The notes under the pieces: generated by a model
The model's input: only the letters and a program-made list of their open reading frames with translations
Database searches by the model: none
What the model was told of the DNA's origin: nothing
Translations under genes and position numbers: made by a program
Shown: in pieces, positions 23,163 through 35,352 of the stretch
Layout of the letters: each line of letters begins with the position of its first letter
Numbering within the stretch: the stretch's first letter is position 1
Assembly: GCF_001942625.1 (NCBI RefSeq)
Contig: NZ_MLCL01000084.1
Coordinates: 27,069-91,068 of the forward strand
Direction: 5' to 3'
DNA: 64,000 nt
Source: Mycobacterium syngnathidarum
GTDB lineage: Bacteria; Actinomycetota; Actinomycetes; Mycobacteriales; Mycobacteriaceae

Positions 23163-23555
23163 CGGGGCCTTGCCGTTCAATGTGGACAGTGCCGCGGCCA
23201 CGCTGTAGCACGTGTGCAACGCCGAATCCGGGTCGCAGACGCGCAGCAGCCGGTTCACTGCTTTGCTGGGCACCACCACCCATTCGACATCCGAGGCCGA
23301 GCAGCGCACCTCGATGTCGGTGAGGGCGTAAAACCCTGCGGTGCCGAAGAAGTGGACCTCGCTGAGGTCGATCGCGACCCGCTCGGCCCTGGCGATGTGG
23401 TGCGACACGTAGTCGGCGAAATCGGCTGCGTTGACGGCGTCGATCTCGCCGCGGGCGCTGATCACCGCCGTTGACGGCGGCAGCCAGCGGGTGGCGAAGG
23501 CGGCCGGCGAATCGTCGGTCCGGTCGATCGGTACGCTCGTCGAAATAGCGGTCAT
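23133..23555 (-). CDS. STAS-domain anti-sigma-factor antagonist (copy 2)
   Basis: A 140-aa STAS protein (RGEIDAVNAADFADYV, AIDLSEVHFFGTAGFYAL). The phospho-acceptor loop reads GTAG: Thr72 remains beside the usual serine position. ATG 23555 has GGAG 7 nt upstream. It converges on sigF and is the counterpart of the STAS gene at 16389, with which it also shares its upstream region. It is a candidate antagonist of RsbW. Confidence 0.87.
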   Translation of the reverse strand: MTAISTSVPIDRTDDSPAAFATRWLPPSTAVISARGEIDAVNAADFADYVSHHIARAERVAIDLSEVHFFGTAGFYALTDIEVRCSASDVEWVVVPSKAVNRLLRVCDPDSALHTCYSVAAALSTLNGKAPLLQLVTKSR

Positions 23556-23639
23556 CGGTAGCTCCATCAGTCGGAATACATGTATTCGTTCTGTTGGTGC
23601 GGCGTCGATCGACAACGGTGGGAGTCCCCGCGCGTATGT

Positions 23640-23740
23640 CGATGACGCCCGCTGCGGCTGTGAACTCAACCTGTAACGGACCCTACCGCGATCAATGTCG
23701 GCGGACAATCGTCTGAGTGGATTCTTATGGTTCCAGGTCA
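23640..23740. repeat. Upstream block shared by the two STAS genes (copy B; copy A at 16912-17014)
   Basis: About 100 bp aligns with 16912-17014. Shared islands include CGATGACG, CGGCTGT.AACTCAACCTG, the promoter hexamers, GACAATCG/AACAATCG and CCAGGTCA/TCAGGTCA. It contains the SigA-like promoter and extends upstream of it almost to the start of the divergent gene at 23751. Confidence 0.7.
23680..23708 (-). promoter_or_regulatory. SigA-like promoter of STAS copy 2
   Basis: On the minus strand: TTGTCC, 17-nt spacer, TAGGGT, at the position equivalent to the STAS copy 1 promoter. The leader would be about 120 nt. Confidence 0.6.
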
Positions 23741-23750
23741 GACTGTTGGG

Positions 23751-24296
23751 ATGCCGAACTCCGATGCAGTTGCCGGGGTGTTGCTGGCCGCCGGGGCAGG
23801 GAGTCGGTTCGGGATGCCGAAAGTTCTTGCCGAAGAAGGGGATTGGCTTGCTCGGGCCGTCGCCGCGCTCGCCGGGGGCGGCTGCGACGAGGTGATCGTG
23901 GTGCTGGGTGCGGCGGTGGTCGAGGTGCCCGCGCCCGCCCGCGCGGTGGTGGCCACCCGCTGGGCCGACGGCATGAGCGCATCGGTGCGCGACGGGCTGG
24001 CGGCCATCGGCCCGGCCGGCTGGGCCGTCTTGCACACCGTAGACACCCCCGATGTCGGCGCCGAGGTGGTGGCACGGGTCCTGGGTGCGGCACGCGGCTC
24101 CGATTCGGGTCTGGCCCGTGCCGTTTACGGCGGCCGCCCCGGTCACCCCGTCGTGATGGCCCGCAGGCACCTCGCCGAGCTGACCGCGACATTGCACGGC
24201 GACCAGGGGGCCCGGGCGTTTCTCGGTGGCCGCGACGACGTCATCGCCGTCGAATGCGCTGACCTGGCCACCGGCCTCGACATCGATGAACGCTGA
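23751..24296 (+). CDS. MobA-like nucleotidyltransferase
   Basis: A 181-aa NTP-transferase-fold protein. GVLLAAGAGSRFGMPKVLAEEG is the nucleotide-binding motif (LAAGxGxRxGxPK) and HTVDTPDVGAEVV the metal-binding acidic loop; GRPGHPVVM is also typical of MocA/MobA-like molybdopterin nucleotidyltransferases. ATG 23751 has CAGACT 6 nt upstream, possibly leaderless. No molybdoenzyme gene is adjacent, so the substrate is open. Confidence 0.83.
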   Translation: MPNSDAVAGVLLAAGAGSRFGMPKVLAEEGDWLARAVAALAGGGCDEVIVVLGAAVVEVPAPARAVVATRWADGMSASVRDGLAAIGPAGWAVLHTVDTPDVGAEVVARVLGAARGSDSGLARAVYGGRPGHPVVMARRHLAELTATLHGDQGARAFLGGRDDVIAVECADLATGLDIDER

Positions 24297-24299
24297 CTG

Positions 24300-25295
24300 C
24301 TAGAGCAGGCCGAGCTGTTCGACAGCGTGGCGCTCCTCGAGTAACTCGGCCACCGACGCGTCGATTCGGGCCCGGGAGAATTCGTTGACCTCCAGACCCT
24401 CCACGATCTGCCACGCGCCGTCCACCGCGCGCACCGGCAGCGAGGCGACCACCCCTTCCGGCACTCCGTAGACGCCGGGGGAGGGCAGGGCCACCGATGT
24501 CCAGTCGTCGGGGTCGGTGCCGTCGACCCAATCGCGGACGTGGTCGATGGCCGCGTTGGCGGCCGACGCGGCCGAAGAGGTGCCACGAGCTTCGATGATC
24601 GCGGTGCCGCGGGCGGCGACGGCCGGGATGAACTCCTGGGTGAGCCAATCGGTGTCGGCCGCGTAGTCGGAACCCGGCCGCCCGTCGATGACCGCGTGGA
24701 AGATGTCCGGGTACATGGTCGGCGAGTGGTTGCCCCACACCGTCACCCGCGACACGTCGGTGACGTGCACGCCGGCGTGCGCAGCCAGGGCGGCGACGGC
24801 GCGGTTGTGGTCGAGCCGGGTGAGCGCGGTGAACCGCTCGGCGGGGATGTCGGGGGCGTGGGCCGAGGCCACCAAGGCGTTGGTGTTCGCCGGATTGCCG
24901 ACCACGACGATGCGCACATCACCGGCCGCGCCGGAGTTCAGCGCCTTGCCGGACTCGGCGAAGATCGCGGCGTTCGCGGCCAACAGGTCAGCACGTTCCA
25001 TGCCTTTGCTGCGTGGCCTGGCCCCGACCAGAAGTGCGACGTCGACACCGTCGAACGCCCGCACCGGATCGTCATGGATCTCGATGTCGACCAGCCCGTC
25101 GAACGCGCTGTCGACCAGTTCCATGACCACGCCTTCGGCCGCGCGGATCGCCGACGGCAGTTCCAGCAGCCGCAGCTTGACCGGGACGTCGCGACCGAGC
25201 AGGGCACCCGCCCCGATGCGGAACAGCGCGGCGTAGCCGATCTGGCCGGCGGCACCGGTGACCGTGACGACTTTGGGGCTTGCGGGCGTGCTCAC
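24300..25295 (-). CDS. mdh: Malate dehydrogenase
   Basis: A 331-aa NAD-dependent malate dehydrogenase of the actinobacterial/plant cytosolic type. [18 protein letters not shown] binds [18 protein letters not shown] carries substrate arginines, LTRLDHNRA the Asp and WGNHSPT the catalytic His. GTG 25295 overlaps the upstream gene stop. In M. tuberculosis mdh is elsewhere on the chromosome, so this location, or a second copy, is a lineage difference. Confidence 0.95.
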   Translation of the reverse strand: MSTPASPKVVTVTGAAGQIGYAALFRIGAGALLGRDVPVKLRLLELPSAIRAAEGVVMELVDSAFDGLVDIEIHDDPVRAFDGVDVALLVGARPRSKGMERADLLAANAAIFAESGKALNSGAAGDVRIVVVGNPANTNALVASAHAPDIPAERFTALTRLDHNRAVAALAAHAGVHVTDVSRVTVWGNHSPTMYPDIFHAVIDGRPGSDYAADTDWLTQEFIPAVAARGTAIIEARGTSSAASAANAAIDHVRDWVDGTDPDDWTSVALPSPGVYGVPEGVVASLPVRAVDGAWQIVEGLEVNEFSRARIDASVAELLEERHAVEQLGLL

Positions 25296-25624
25296 GTGTG
25301 CACCTCCAGTCCGAGCACCTGCGTGGCGTAGCGCCGCACGGTGTCCTCCGAGATGGCAGCGGCATCCTCGAAGCCAGGGCGGCCCCGGCTGCTCAGGAAA
25401 CCGGTGACGGGATCGAGGATGACCTCGGCGAGCAGTTCACCGGTGGTCGGTTCGCACACAGCCCAGGTGTAGCGGGTGTCGTCGGCCCAGCCGTCTGCGG
25501 CGTCGTGAACGTAGTCCAAGTCGTCCTCGCCCAAGTCGGTGAGTGCCGGCCGGTCGTCGACCCGGTCATCGGCGCGCAGCCCGCGCAGATACCACTGGCC
25601 GTTGTTGATCTCCACAGGTTCCAC
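25292..25624 (-). CDS. Small GNAT-like N-terminal domain protein
   Basis: A 110-aa protein starting [24 protein letters not shown]. The order [25 protein letters not shown] resembles the first strands of GNAT acetyltransferases in mycobacteria, but the acetyl-CoA-binding motif A is missing, so activity is doubtful. GGAGG lies 5 nt before GTG 25624. Its stop codon overlaps the mdh start (GTGA). Confidence 0.65.
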   Translation of the reverse strand: MEPVEINNGQWYLRGLRADDRVDDRPALTDLGEDDLDYVHDAADGWADDTRYTWAVCEPTTGELLAEVILDPVTGFLSSRGRPGFEDAAAISEDTVRRYATQVLGLEVHT

Positions 25625-25656
25625 AAGACCTCCACGGTGCCGAACTCAGAAATGCC

Positions 25657-25711
25657 GAATGGCCACTTATGACACAAGATTCAACAGAATCCGTGCCACA
25701 AGTGGCCACTC
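25657..25711. repeat. Dispersed inverted repeat, copy 1
   Basis: Two arms of 26 and 25 nt (25657-25682 and 25687-25711) separated by AACA, with about 20 pairs matching; the core is GARTGGCCACTTRTGRCAC. It lies 12 bp beyond the accA3 stop codon. A second copy of the same core is at 34601-34655. Confidence 0.8.
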
Positions 25712-25723
25712 GGGGCGAAAGAT

Positions 25724-27814
<2,091 letters not shown>

Positions 27815-28234
27815 TCAGGCCCCACGCAACCGCCGCTTGATCCGCGTCAGCATCGCCGACATACCCCGCAGTCGCAGTGGGCTGATCAACGCGGCCAGGC
27901 CCAGTGCGGTGTAGAAGTCGTCGGGCACCGCCAGGATGTCATCGGCAGGCTGGCCGTCCAGGCCGGCAGCAAGGATCGCGGCGAACCCGCGTGTCGTCGG
28001 CGCCTCCGGTGGCGCGCTGAAGAACAACCGCACCTTGTCCCGGTCGGAGGCGTCGACGTCGAGAAACAACGGCGACTGGCACTCCGGAACGGGTTCCATG
28101 GCCGCCTCTTCGAGATGACTCGGCAAGGGCGGCAGCTCGTTGGCGAACTCCAACAGCAGCTGGAGCTTGTCCTGGCCGGCCACCTCCTGGAAGTCGGAGA
28201 CGACCTCTGCCAGGGCGGCCGGCATCGAACTCAT
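27815..28234 (-). CDS. SufE family protein
   Basis: A 139-aa SufE-like protein. The active cysteine is in [16 protein letters not shown] (about Cys52), where sulfur from a desulfurase would be held as persulfide; the [15 protein letters not shown] segment is also typical. It overlaps the sseA stop codon (ATGA), and the pairing with a rhodanese is conserved in mycobacteria, suggesting sulfur transfer between the two. Confidence 0.88.
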   Translation of the reverse strand: MSSMPAALAEVVSDFQEVAGQDKLQLLLEFANELPPLPSHLEEAAMEPVPECQSPLFLDVDASDRDKVRLFFSAPPEAPTTRGFAAILAAGLDGQPADDILAVPDDFYTALGLAALISPLRLRGMSAMLTRIKRRLRGA

Positions 28235-29127
28235 GAGGCGCCTGGGGCCTGGCCTGCATCGGGGCCGACGGCCACCGGGACCCGCACTGCGTTGCCCCAT
28301 TCGGTCCACGAGCCGTCGTAGTTGCGCACGCCGGGCAGCCCGAGCAGGTGGGTCAGCACGAACCAGGTGTGGCTGGAGCGCTCGCCGATCCGGCAGTACA
28401 CCACCGTCTCGTCGTCGGGTTTGAGGAAGCCGTAGAGCTCCGCGAGTTCGGCGCGGCTGCGGAACTGCCCGTTGTCTCTGGCGGCCTTGCCCCACGGGAT
28501 CGACTTGGCGGTGGGGATGTGCCCGCCGCGCAACGCGCCCTCTTCGGGGTAGTCGGGCATGTGGGTGCGCTCGCCGGTGTACTCCTGGGGCGAGCGGACG
28601 TCGATCAACGGCTGCTTACCGAGGATGGCGAGCACGTCGTCTCGATAGGCGCGGATCGGGGCGTCGTTGCGTTCCACCACCGGGTAACCGCTGGACTGGC
28701 GGATGGGCACCTCAAGGGTGGTGTCACGGCTTTGGGAGACCCACAGGTCGCGCCCGCCGTCGAGCAGGCGCACATCGGGGTGGCCGAACAAGGTGAACAC
28801 CCACAGCGCGTACGCGGCCCACCAGTTGCTCTTGTCGCCGTAGATGACGACGGTGTCGTCGCGGCCGATGCCCTTGCGGTCCATCAACTCGGCGAACTGC
28901 TCACCGTTGATGTAGTCGCGCACATTGGGATCGTTGAGGTCGAGGTGCCAGTCGATTTTGACCGCGCCCGGAATGTGGCCGGTGTCATAGAGCAGGACAT
29001 CCTCGTCGGACTCGACGATGGCCAAACCGGGCCGACCCAGGTTGCTGGCCAGCCAGTCGGCGGTGACCAGGCGCTCCGGATGGGCGTACTCGGCAAGAGT
29101 TGGGCTGGGATCTGCAGGCAGCGGCAC
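28231..29127 (-). CDS. sseA: Thiosulfate sulfurtransferase (rhodanese)
   Basis: A 298-aa tandem-rhodanese protein. The first domain (about 15-130) is inactive; the second ends with the catalytic loop [14 protein letters not shown] 29127 was chosen because TACGCT lies exactly 6 nt upstream and the length then matches M. tuberculosis SseA. Coupled to the sufE-like gene. In M. tuberculosis SseA works with a partner in oxidative-stress defence. Confidence 0.92.
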   Translation of the reverse strand: MPLPADPSPTLAEYAHPERLVTADWLASNLGRPGLAIVESDEDVLLYDTGHIPGAVKIDWHLDLNDPNVRDYINGEQFAELMDRKGIGRDDTVVIYGDKSNWWAAYALWVFTLFGHPDVRLLDGGRDLWVSQSRDTTLEVPIRQSSGYPVVERNDAPIRAYRDDVLAILGKQPLIDVRSPQEYTGERTHMPDYPEEGALRGGHIPTAKSIPWGKAARDNGQFRSRAELAELYGFLKPDDETVVYCRIGERSSHTWFVLTHLLGLPGVRNYDGSWTEWGNAVRVPVAVGPDAGQAPGAS

Positions 29128-29193
29128 ACCAAGAGCGTACCGTCGGTCCCGGTATCGGTGGCGGAGCAGTGTCCGGACCGGGCGTATCACCGG

Positions 29194-29421
29194 CTACGCG
29201 GTGAACGCGACCTCGTAGGCCACGGCAAAGCGGCGGGCGCCATTGTTGGCGCGGAAGAGAGAGCCGCCGTTCTGAGACCAGGTCACCACGCGCAGCAGCC
29301 GCTTACCCGGCGACAGGCGTTTGGCGATGATGTCGGCGAATGCGGCGCGCAGCCGCTCCAGGTCGCATGTCTCGAAGTCGCGTGCCACGCGAACATCCCA
29401 CATTGTTTCTTCGACTGGCAT
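29194..29421 (-). CDS. Small hypothetical protein, 75 aa
   Basis: A compact reading frame (MPVEETMWDVRVARDFETCD...) with a balanced composition and one Cys; ATG 29403 is a possible later start. No family recognised and the ribosome-binding site is weak. A 15-bp perfect palindrome lies 10 bp upstream. It may be real, but composition alone cannot prove it. Confidence 0.45.
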   Translation of the reverse strand: MPVEETMWDVRVARDFETCDLERLRAAFADIIAKRLSPGKRLLRVVTWSQNGGSLFRANNGARRFAVAYEVAFTA

Positions 29422-29431
29422 CGGCCCAGTG

Positions 29432-29446
29432 TCAACCAGTGGTTGA
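29432..29446. promoter_or_regulatory. 15-bp perfect palindrome
   Basis: TCAACCA, central G, TGGTTGA. It lies in the intergenic region between the small divergent ORF and the alpha/beta hydrolase and looks like a dimeric repressor site; no regulator is encoded next to it. Confidence 0.4.
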
Positions 29447-29591
29447 GACTATTCGCGACATCGACGCGGCGTGGCGCCACACAAAAAGGTTGCAATTTGA
29501 TCACTGCGCGCACCGGCGGGCACCGAAAGTTGCGGGCAATGGCGGAGCGGAACCGAACTGCTTGAGTCGCAACGGGTACGGCGCCCCGGGT

Positions 29592-29616
29592 GTTTACAAA
29601 TGCCGCGCCGGGGTAC
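29592..29616 (+). promoter_or_regulatory. SigF promoter before the alpha/beta hydrolase
   Basis: GTTT, 15-nt spacer, GGGTAC, consensus match, 26 nt before ATG 29643. Confidence 0.78.
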
Positions 29617-29642
29617 ACCCGCTCCACACAGAAGGAGCCGGG

Positions 29643-30752
29643 ATGAACACGGTGGCAACCGATCTCGCAGGTCGCAGAGCATGGTTCGAGCATCACGTGC
29701 TCGACCTCGAGGACGGACTTCAGGTGGGCGTATCGATCGGTGGTCGCGGCGTGCCGATGGTGTTCTTGCACGGTCTCGGCCTGAACCGCCGCCACTACCT
29801 GCGGCTGCTGAACCGCATCGCCGCACTGGGATTCCTCGTTATTGCGATCGACGTCGCCGGGCATGGAGACACCGTCGATTTGCCTTGTGAGGCAGACGAA
29901 TTGAATGACCGAACCGATCTGGTTCGGCGCACGCTCGATGTGCTCGGGGTTCGGCGGGCCGTCTTCTGCGGCCACTCGATGGGCGGTCGGATAGTCATAC
30001 AGCTCGCCGCGACCGCGCCCGAGCGGGTGCTTGCGGCACTTCTCATCGATGCCGCGGCAGGTGCTTCGTTCGATGCCGCGCTGGAGACCACCATGCGCTC
30101 ACCGCGACTGATGATGCGCACGGTGGCCGGGGCCGTCTCCGACTTGTATCGCGACCCGATCTTGGTGAAAGTCGCGGCCGTCAACCGGTACCTGCGAATG
30201 CTGACTGCGGTGTCGATGGGCCGGATGCTGCCGCACACCGGGTTCATCGGCGCCGCGCGTGCCATGATGCGATCCGGTAAATGCGCCGCGCTGCTGCGAC
30301 GCCTGCGCGACCGGGAAATTCCGACGATGGTGCTGCACGGGGAAAGCGACGGAATCGTGCCGTTCGAGTGCGCCCTGGAACTGGCGGATGAAGCCGACGC
30401 GACGCTCTACCGGATACCAGGCGCCTACCATTCCTGGCTCATCAACGACCCGTGGCGGGGCGCTGATGCGGTGCGCCAACTGCTCGATCGCGAACTCGGC
30501 GCGGTGCTGCGAAGCGAGGCCGAAGCGGTCGGCATCCACGACTGGCGCGATGCGCAGGCGTGGGAACACACGATGATCGAACCTGATGCGTGGGTGCACC
30601 GGCTCAGTGCCGGAAGCAAGACGATCGGAGCCGGCCGACGCCAGAATTTCGTACGAGTCGAGATGGAACTGATCCGTCGCGCGTCGAAAGAGGCGGTGCG
30701 CATCGCCACGGCTGGTTCGGCCAGAAGGGCGCGAGTTGCACGTACGGCTTAG
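29643..30752 (+). CDS. Alpha/beta hydrolase
   Basis: A 369-aa alpha/beta-hydrolase-fold enzyme. The nucleophile elbow is GHSMGG, the acid is in GESDGIVPF and the base in [20 protein letters not shown] forms the oxyanion side. A C-terminal extension of roughly 100 residues, rich in Arg and Ala, follows the core. GAAGGAGCCGGG precedes the ATG and a SigF promoter lies just upstream. Substrate unknown. Confidence 0.88.
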   Translation: MNTVATDLAGRRAWFEHHVLDLEDGLQVGVSIGGRGVPMVFLHGLGLNRRHYLRLLNRIAALGFLVIAIDVAGHGDTVDLPCEADELNDRTDLVRRTLDVLGVRRAVFCGHSMGGRIVIQLAATAPERVLAALLIDAAAGASFDAALETTMRSPRLMMRTVAGAVSDLYRDPILVKVAAVNRYLRMLTAVSMGRMLPHTGFIGAARAMMRSGKCAALLRRLRDREIPTMVLHGESDGIVPFECALELADEADATLYRIPGAYHSWLINDPWRGADAVRQLLDRELGAVLRSEAEAVGIHDWRDAQAWEHTMIEPDAWVHRLSAGSKTIGAGRRQNFVRVEMELIRRASKEAVRIATAGSARRARVARTA

Positions 30753-31390
30753 GCAGTGTCCGCCGAACTTTTCCAGAGCTGCGCCACCGACAGACCGGCC
30801 GCGGCCAGCATTCGGCGCAGCAGCGGCAGGCTCAACCCGATCACATTGGACGGGTCGCCGTCGATGCCGTCGATGAACCAGCCGCCCAGGCCGTCAAGCG
30901 TGAAACCGCCTGCGACACCGAGTGGTTCGCCGCTGCTGAGATAGGCCTGCAGGTCAGCTTCGGTGGGTGAGCCGAAACGAACCGCGGTGATGCCGGTGTC
31001 GGCGGCGCGATGGACGACCGACCCGTCACGGACCACCAGCACGGCATGGCCGGAGTACAGCTGGGCCGTCCGGCCCGCCATCGCCCGCCACTGCCGTCCA
31101 GCGGTGCCGACATCTCCTGGCTTGCCACACAACTGCCCGTCGAGAAGCAGCATCGAGTCACAGCCGATCACGACGCAGTCACCGGCGACCGCCGCGGGCA
31201 GGTGTGCGAACACCTCGTCGGCCTTGGCCGCGGCGAGCCCGCTCACCATCTGCTCAGGCGGGGCACCGGCCAACGACGCCAACACGGCGTCCTCGTCGAC
31301 ACCGGAAACCACCACCAACGGATCGAGGCCGGCCTGGCGCAGAACGCCAAGCCGGCCCGTCGATGCCGAACCCAGGACGACCCGGGTCAT
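30749..31390 (-). CDS. maf: Maf family nucleotide pyrophosphatase
   Basis: A 213-aa Maf/HAM1-like protein hydrolysing non-canonical or excess dTTP/UTP-type nucleotides. [19 protein letters not shown] is the N-terminal phosphate loop, [10 protein letters not shown] and [11 protein letters not shown] are family signatures. It lies 11 bp after accE5 in the accD5-accE5-maf run and overlaps the convergent hydrolase by 4 bp. Confidence 0.93.
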   Translation of the reverse strand: MTRVVLGSASTGRLGVLRQAGLDPLVVVSGVDEDAVLASLAGAPPEQMVSGLAAAKADEVFAHLPAAVAGDCVVIGCDSMLLLDGQLCGKPGDVGTAGRQWRAMAGRTAQLYSGHAVLVVRDGSVVHRAADTGITAVRFGSPTEADLQAYLSSGEPLGVAGGFTLDGLGGWFIDGIDGDPSNVIGLSLPLLRRMLAAAGLSVAQLWKSSADTA

Positions 31391-31401
31391 CTAGCCGCTC
31401 A

Positions 31402-33317
<1,916 letters not shown>

Positions 33318-33336
33318 TCAGATGCTATCGGTAACC

Positions 33337-33358
33337 CTAAGACTGGTCTAAGAGAGGT
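33337..33358. promoter_or_regulatory. Tandem 11-bp repeat upstream of accD5
   Basis: CTAAGACTGGT directly followed by CTAAGAGAGGT (9 of 11 identical), 10-31 bp upstream of the accD5 -10 hexamer. The spacing of one helical turn suggests a regulator binding site, in the region between accD5 and the divergent pucR-like gene. Confidence 0.4.
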
Positions 33359-33439
33359 GGACGTGGCGCGCGTCACTGTGGTGGGCGCAGTGTGCTGTGG
33401 CCTGACGCCGCGCCAGGACGTGGGCCTACGCTCTCGACC

Positions 33440-34582
33440 ATGACCACCGGGCCGCTCGTGCTGTCCGAACTGGGCACCGATCCTGCATCGGTGCTGCGGC
33501 TCGTCGCGCAATTCGACGCGATGGAGGAGCAGGAGGTCAACGTCGACGCGGCCGTGCGGTTTGCCGCGCTGATCGCCGGATGCCCGGTCGGTGTCCGGTG
33601 GCCGGGCGGCACCGTCGTCCGCTACGACGCATCCGGGCGCCTCGACCCGATCGAACCCGGGGCCCCGCCGGTGCCGGAGGGCGACGAGACCGTCGTCTGG
33701 GTACAGCGTGACGGGCCCGGACATCCGCTGGATGCTGTCCTGCTCGATCGGCTGCGGCGACTGGTGGTCCGCCTCGCCGCGCGGACCGGGGTGAGCGGGA
33801 CCCCGCATCTGGGCGACCCCGCACTGCTGGAGGTCGTGCTCTCGGCCAAAGAACACCGCGAAGACCGCGCCCGGGCGATCCGGCTCCTGGGTCTCGACGA
33901 GAACAGGCCCACGTGCGTGCTGGCGGCATCGGGGCATTCGCCGCGGGAGACGGTCCGCCTCATCACCGGTGAGCTGGCCGCGCCGACCGTGCGGTCGGCG
34001 GTGATCGGCAACGCCACCGCGATCGTGTGCCAGGGATCGTTCGACATGACCGAGCTTTCGGATCGTCTGGAGCGCGTCATCGTCGAACAGTTCCCGGCGG
34101 TGGTGAACACCGGAACCGCGTCGGGCCCGTGGATCGGCATCGGATCGGTGGGCAGCGCGTTCAGCGCGTCGACCTCATGGCATGAAGCCGTGCGTGCGCT
34201 CCGCTTCGCGTCGTCCACCGGATTCGGTAGGCGGGTGGTGGCTCATGAGCGGCTCAGCTCGCTGGAGCTGCTGGCCGACCTCCCGATCGACCGGGTGCGA
34301 CGCAATCGAGATGTGGCCCGTATCAACGAGATTGCGGCGACGCCCGCCGGAGATCTCGACGTGCAGACCACCGAGGCGTTCTTCGTCTACGGCTCGTTGC
34401 GGCGGACGGCCGCCGAACTGCACGTGCACCACAGCACGGTCGCGGCCCGGTTGGCGCGGGTGCAGGCCGCGATGGGGTGGGATTTCGAGGATCCGGTGGA
34501 CCGCTTCCTGGGCACGCTGGTGCTGATGGTCCGGCGGATCGCGATGTCGTCGGCCGAGCTGGCCGACGCGGATCTGCTGTAG
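33440..34582 (+). CDS. PucR-type helix-turn-helix regulator
   Basis: A 380-aa protein ending with the PucR C-terminal HTH: TEAFFVYGSLRRTAAELHVHHSTV followed by ARLARVQ. The middle part is a GGDEF-like or ligand domain typical of CdaR/PucR proteins. ATG 33440 has TACGCT 7 nt upstream. It is first in line before the SnoaL-ligase-KstD-KshA cassette and is its probable regulator. Confidence 0.85.
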   Translation: MTTGPLVLSELGTDPASVLRLVAQFDAMEEQEVNVDAAVRFAALIAGCPVGVRWPGGTVVRYDASGRLDPIEPGAPPVPEGDETVVWVQRDGPGHPLDAVLLDRLRRLVVRLAARTGVSGTPHLGDPALLEVVLSAKEHREDRARAIRLLGLDENRPTCVLAASGHSPRETVRLITGELAAPTVRSAVIGNATAIVCQGSFDMTELSDRLERVIVEQFPAVVNTGTASGPWIGIGSVGSAFSASTSWHEAVRALRFASSTGFGRRVVAHERLSSLELLADLPIDRVRRNRDVARINEIAATPAGDLDVQTTEAFFVYGSLRRTAAELHVHHSTVAARLARVQAAMGWDFEDPVDRFLGTLVLMVRRIAMSSAELADADLL

Positions 34583-34600
34583 GTGCCGGGCCTCGCCGGC

Positions 34601-34655
34601 GAGTGGCCACCTATGGCACGCCGTATAGCGATGCGCGTGTCATAACTGGCCAGTC
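34601..34655. repeat. Dispersed inverted repeat, copy 2
   Basis: Arms at 34601-34621 and 34635-34655 share GAGTGGCCACCTATGGCACGC against GACTGGCCAGTTATGACACGC (reverse complement of the right arm). Same core as copy 1 at 25657-25711. A 12-bp palindrome CTCGCCGGCGAG (34592-34603) abuts it. It lies 18 bp beyond the pucR-like stop codon. Confidence 0.75.
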
Positions 34656-34788
34656 GGCAGGCGCAGCTCGATCCCGGCCGACAACTGTCGGGTGAATTCG
34701 CGTGATAGACCGACGTGTAGCGGGTGACCGGGATCACCTGATTGGCCAAAGATTGCGATGCAGCCCGCAACAGACAAGGAGGCCCGAC

Positions 34789-35352
34789 ATGGCCATCATC
34801 GATCCGACCAAGACCTGGGTTCCCGTCGAAGAACGCCTGGCCGTCACCACCGACGAGCGGCATCGACAGGTGCTGGGCATCGTCCTTGAGCACATGAAGG
34901 CCGAGGCTGAGCCCGACATGGAACGGCTCATGGCCACCTTGGCGCCGAATCCGGACTACCACTTCTGGTATGCCAATGCCGACATGGGCCCCAAGACCAC
35001 CGAAGGCGTGCGTGCCTATTACGAGGCCTTCGTGGCCAGCGGTGCCAACCACCTCGTTTTCGAGATCGATCGCCTGGCCGTCGACGATGATCTGGTGATG
35101 ACCGAAGGCTGGATGAAGATGATCTACCCGGGCGCGGCGGCCCAGGCGATCGGCGTCGACGTCGAGGACCCGGAAGGCGATTACCTGCTGCTGTTCCGTC
35201 AGCTGATCAACTGGCCGATCGACGCCGACGGCCTCATCCTCGGTGAGGACGCCTATCAGACCGGTCCGGTCAGCGTGACCAAGCTGAGCCAGGAAGACCT
35301 GCCGCAGGCCTACATCGACCAGAAGCGCGCCGCCGCCCAAGCCCATGCCTGA
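34789..35352 (+). CDS. SnoaL/NTF2-like protein
   Basis: A 187-aa protein of the nuclear-transport-factor-2-like fold: HRQVLGIVLEHMKAEAEPDMERLM opens the cone, and TTEGVRAYYEAFVASGANH is the helix typical of SnoaL-like proteins. AAGGAGG precedes the ATG. Such folds include ketosteroid isomerases and lyases. The start codon of the downstream ligase overlaps its end by 8 bp, so they are co-translated. Confidence 0.85.
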   Translation: MAIIDPTKTWVPVEERLAVTTDERHRQVLGIVLEHMKAEAEPDMERLMATLAPNPDYHFWYANADMGPKTTEGVRAYYEAFVASGANHLVFEIDRLAVDDDLVMTEGWMKMIYPGAAAQAIGVDVEDPEGDYLLLFRQLINWPIDADGLILGEDAYQTGPVSVTKLSQEDLPQAYIDQKRAAAQAHA

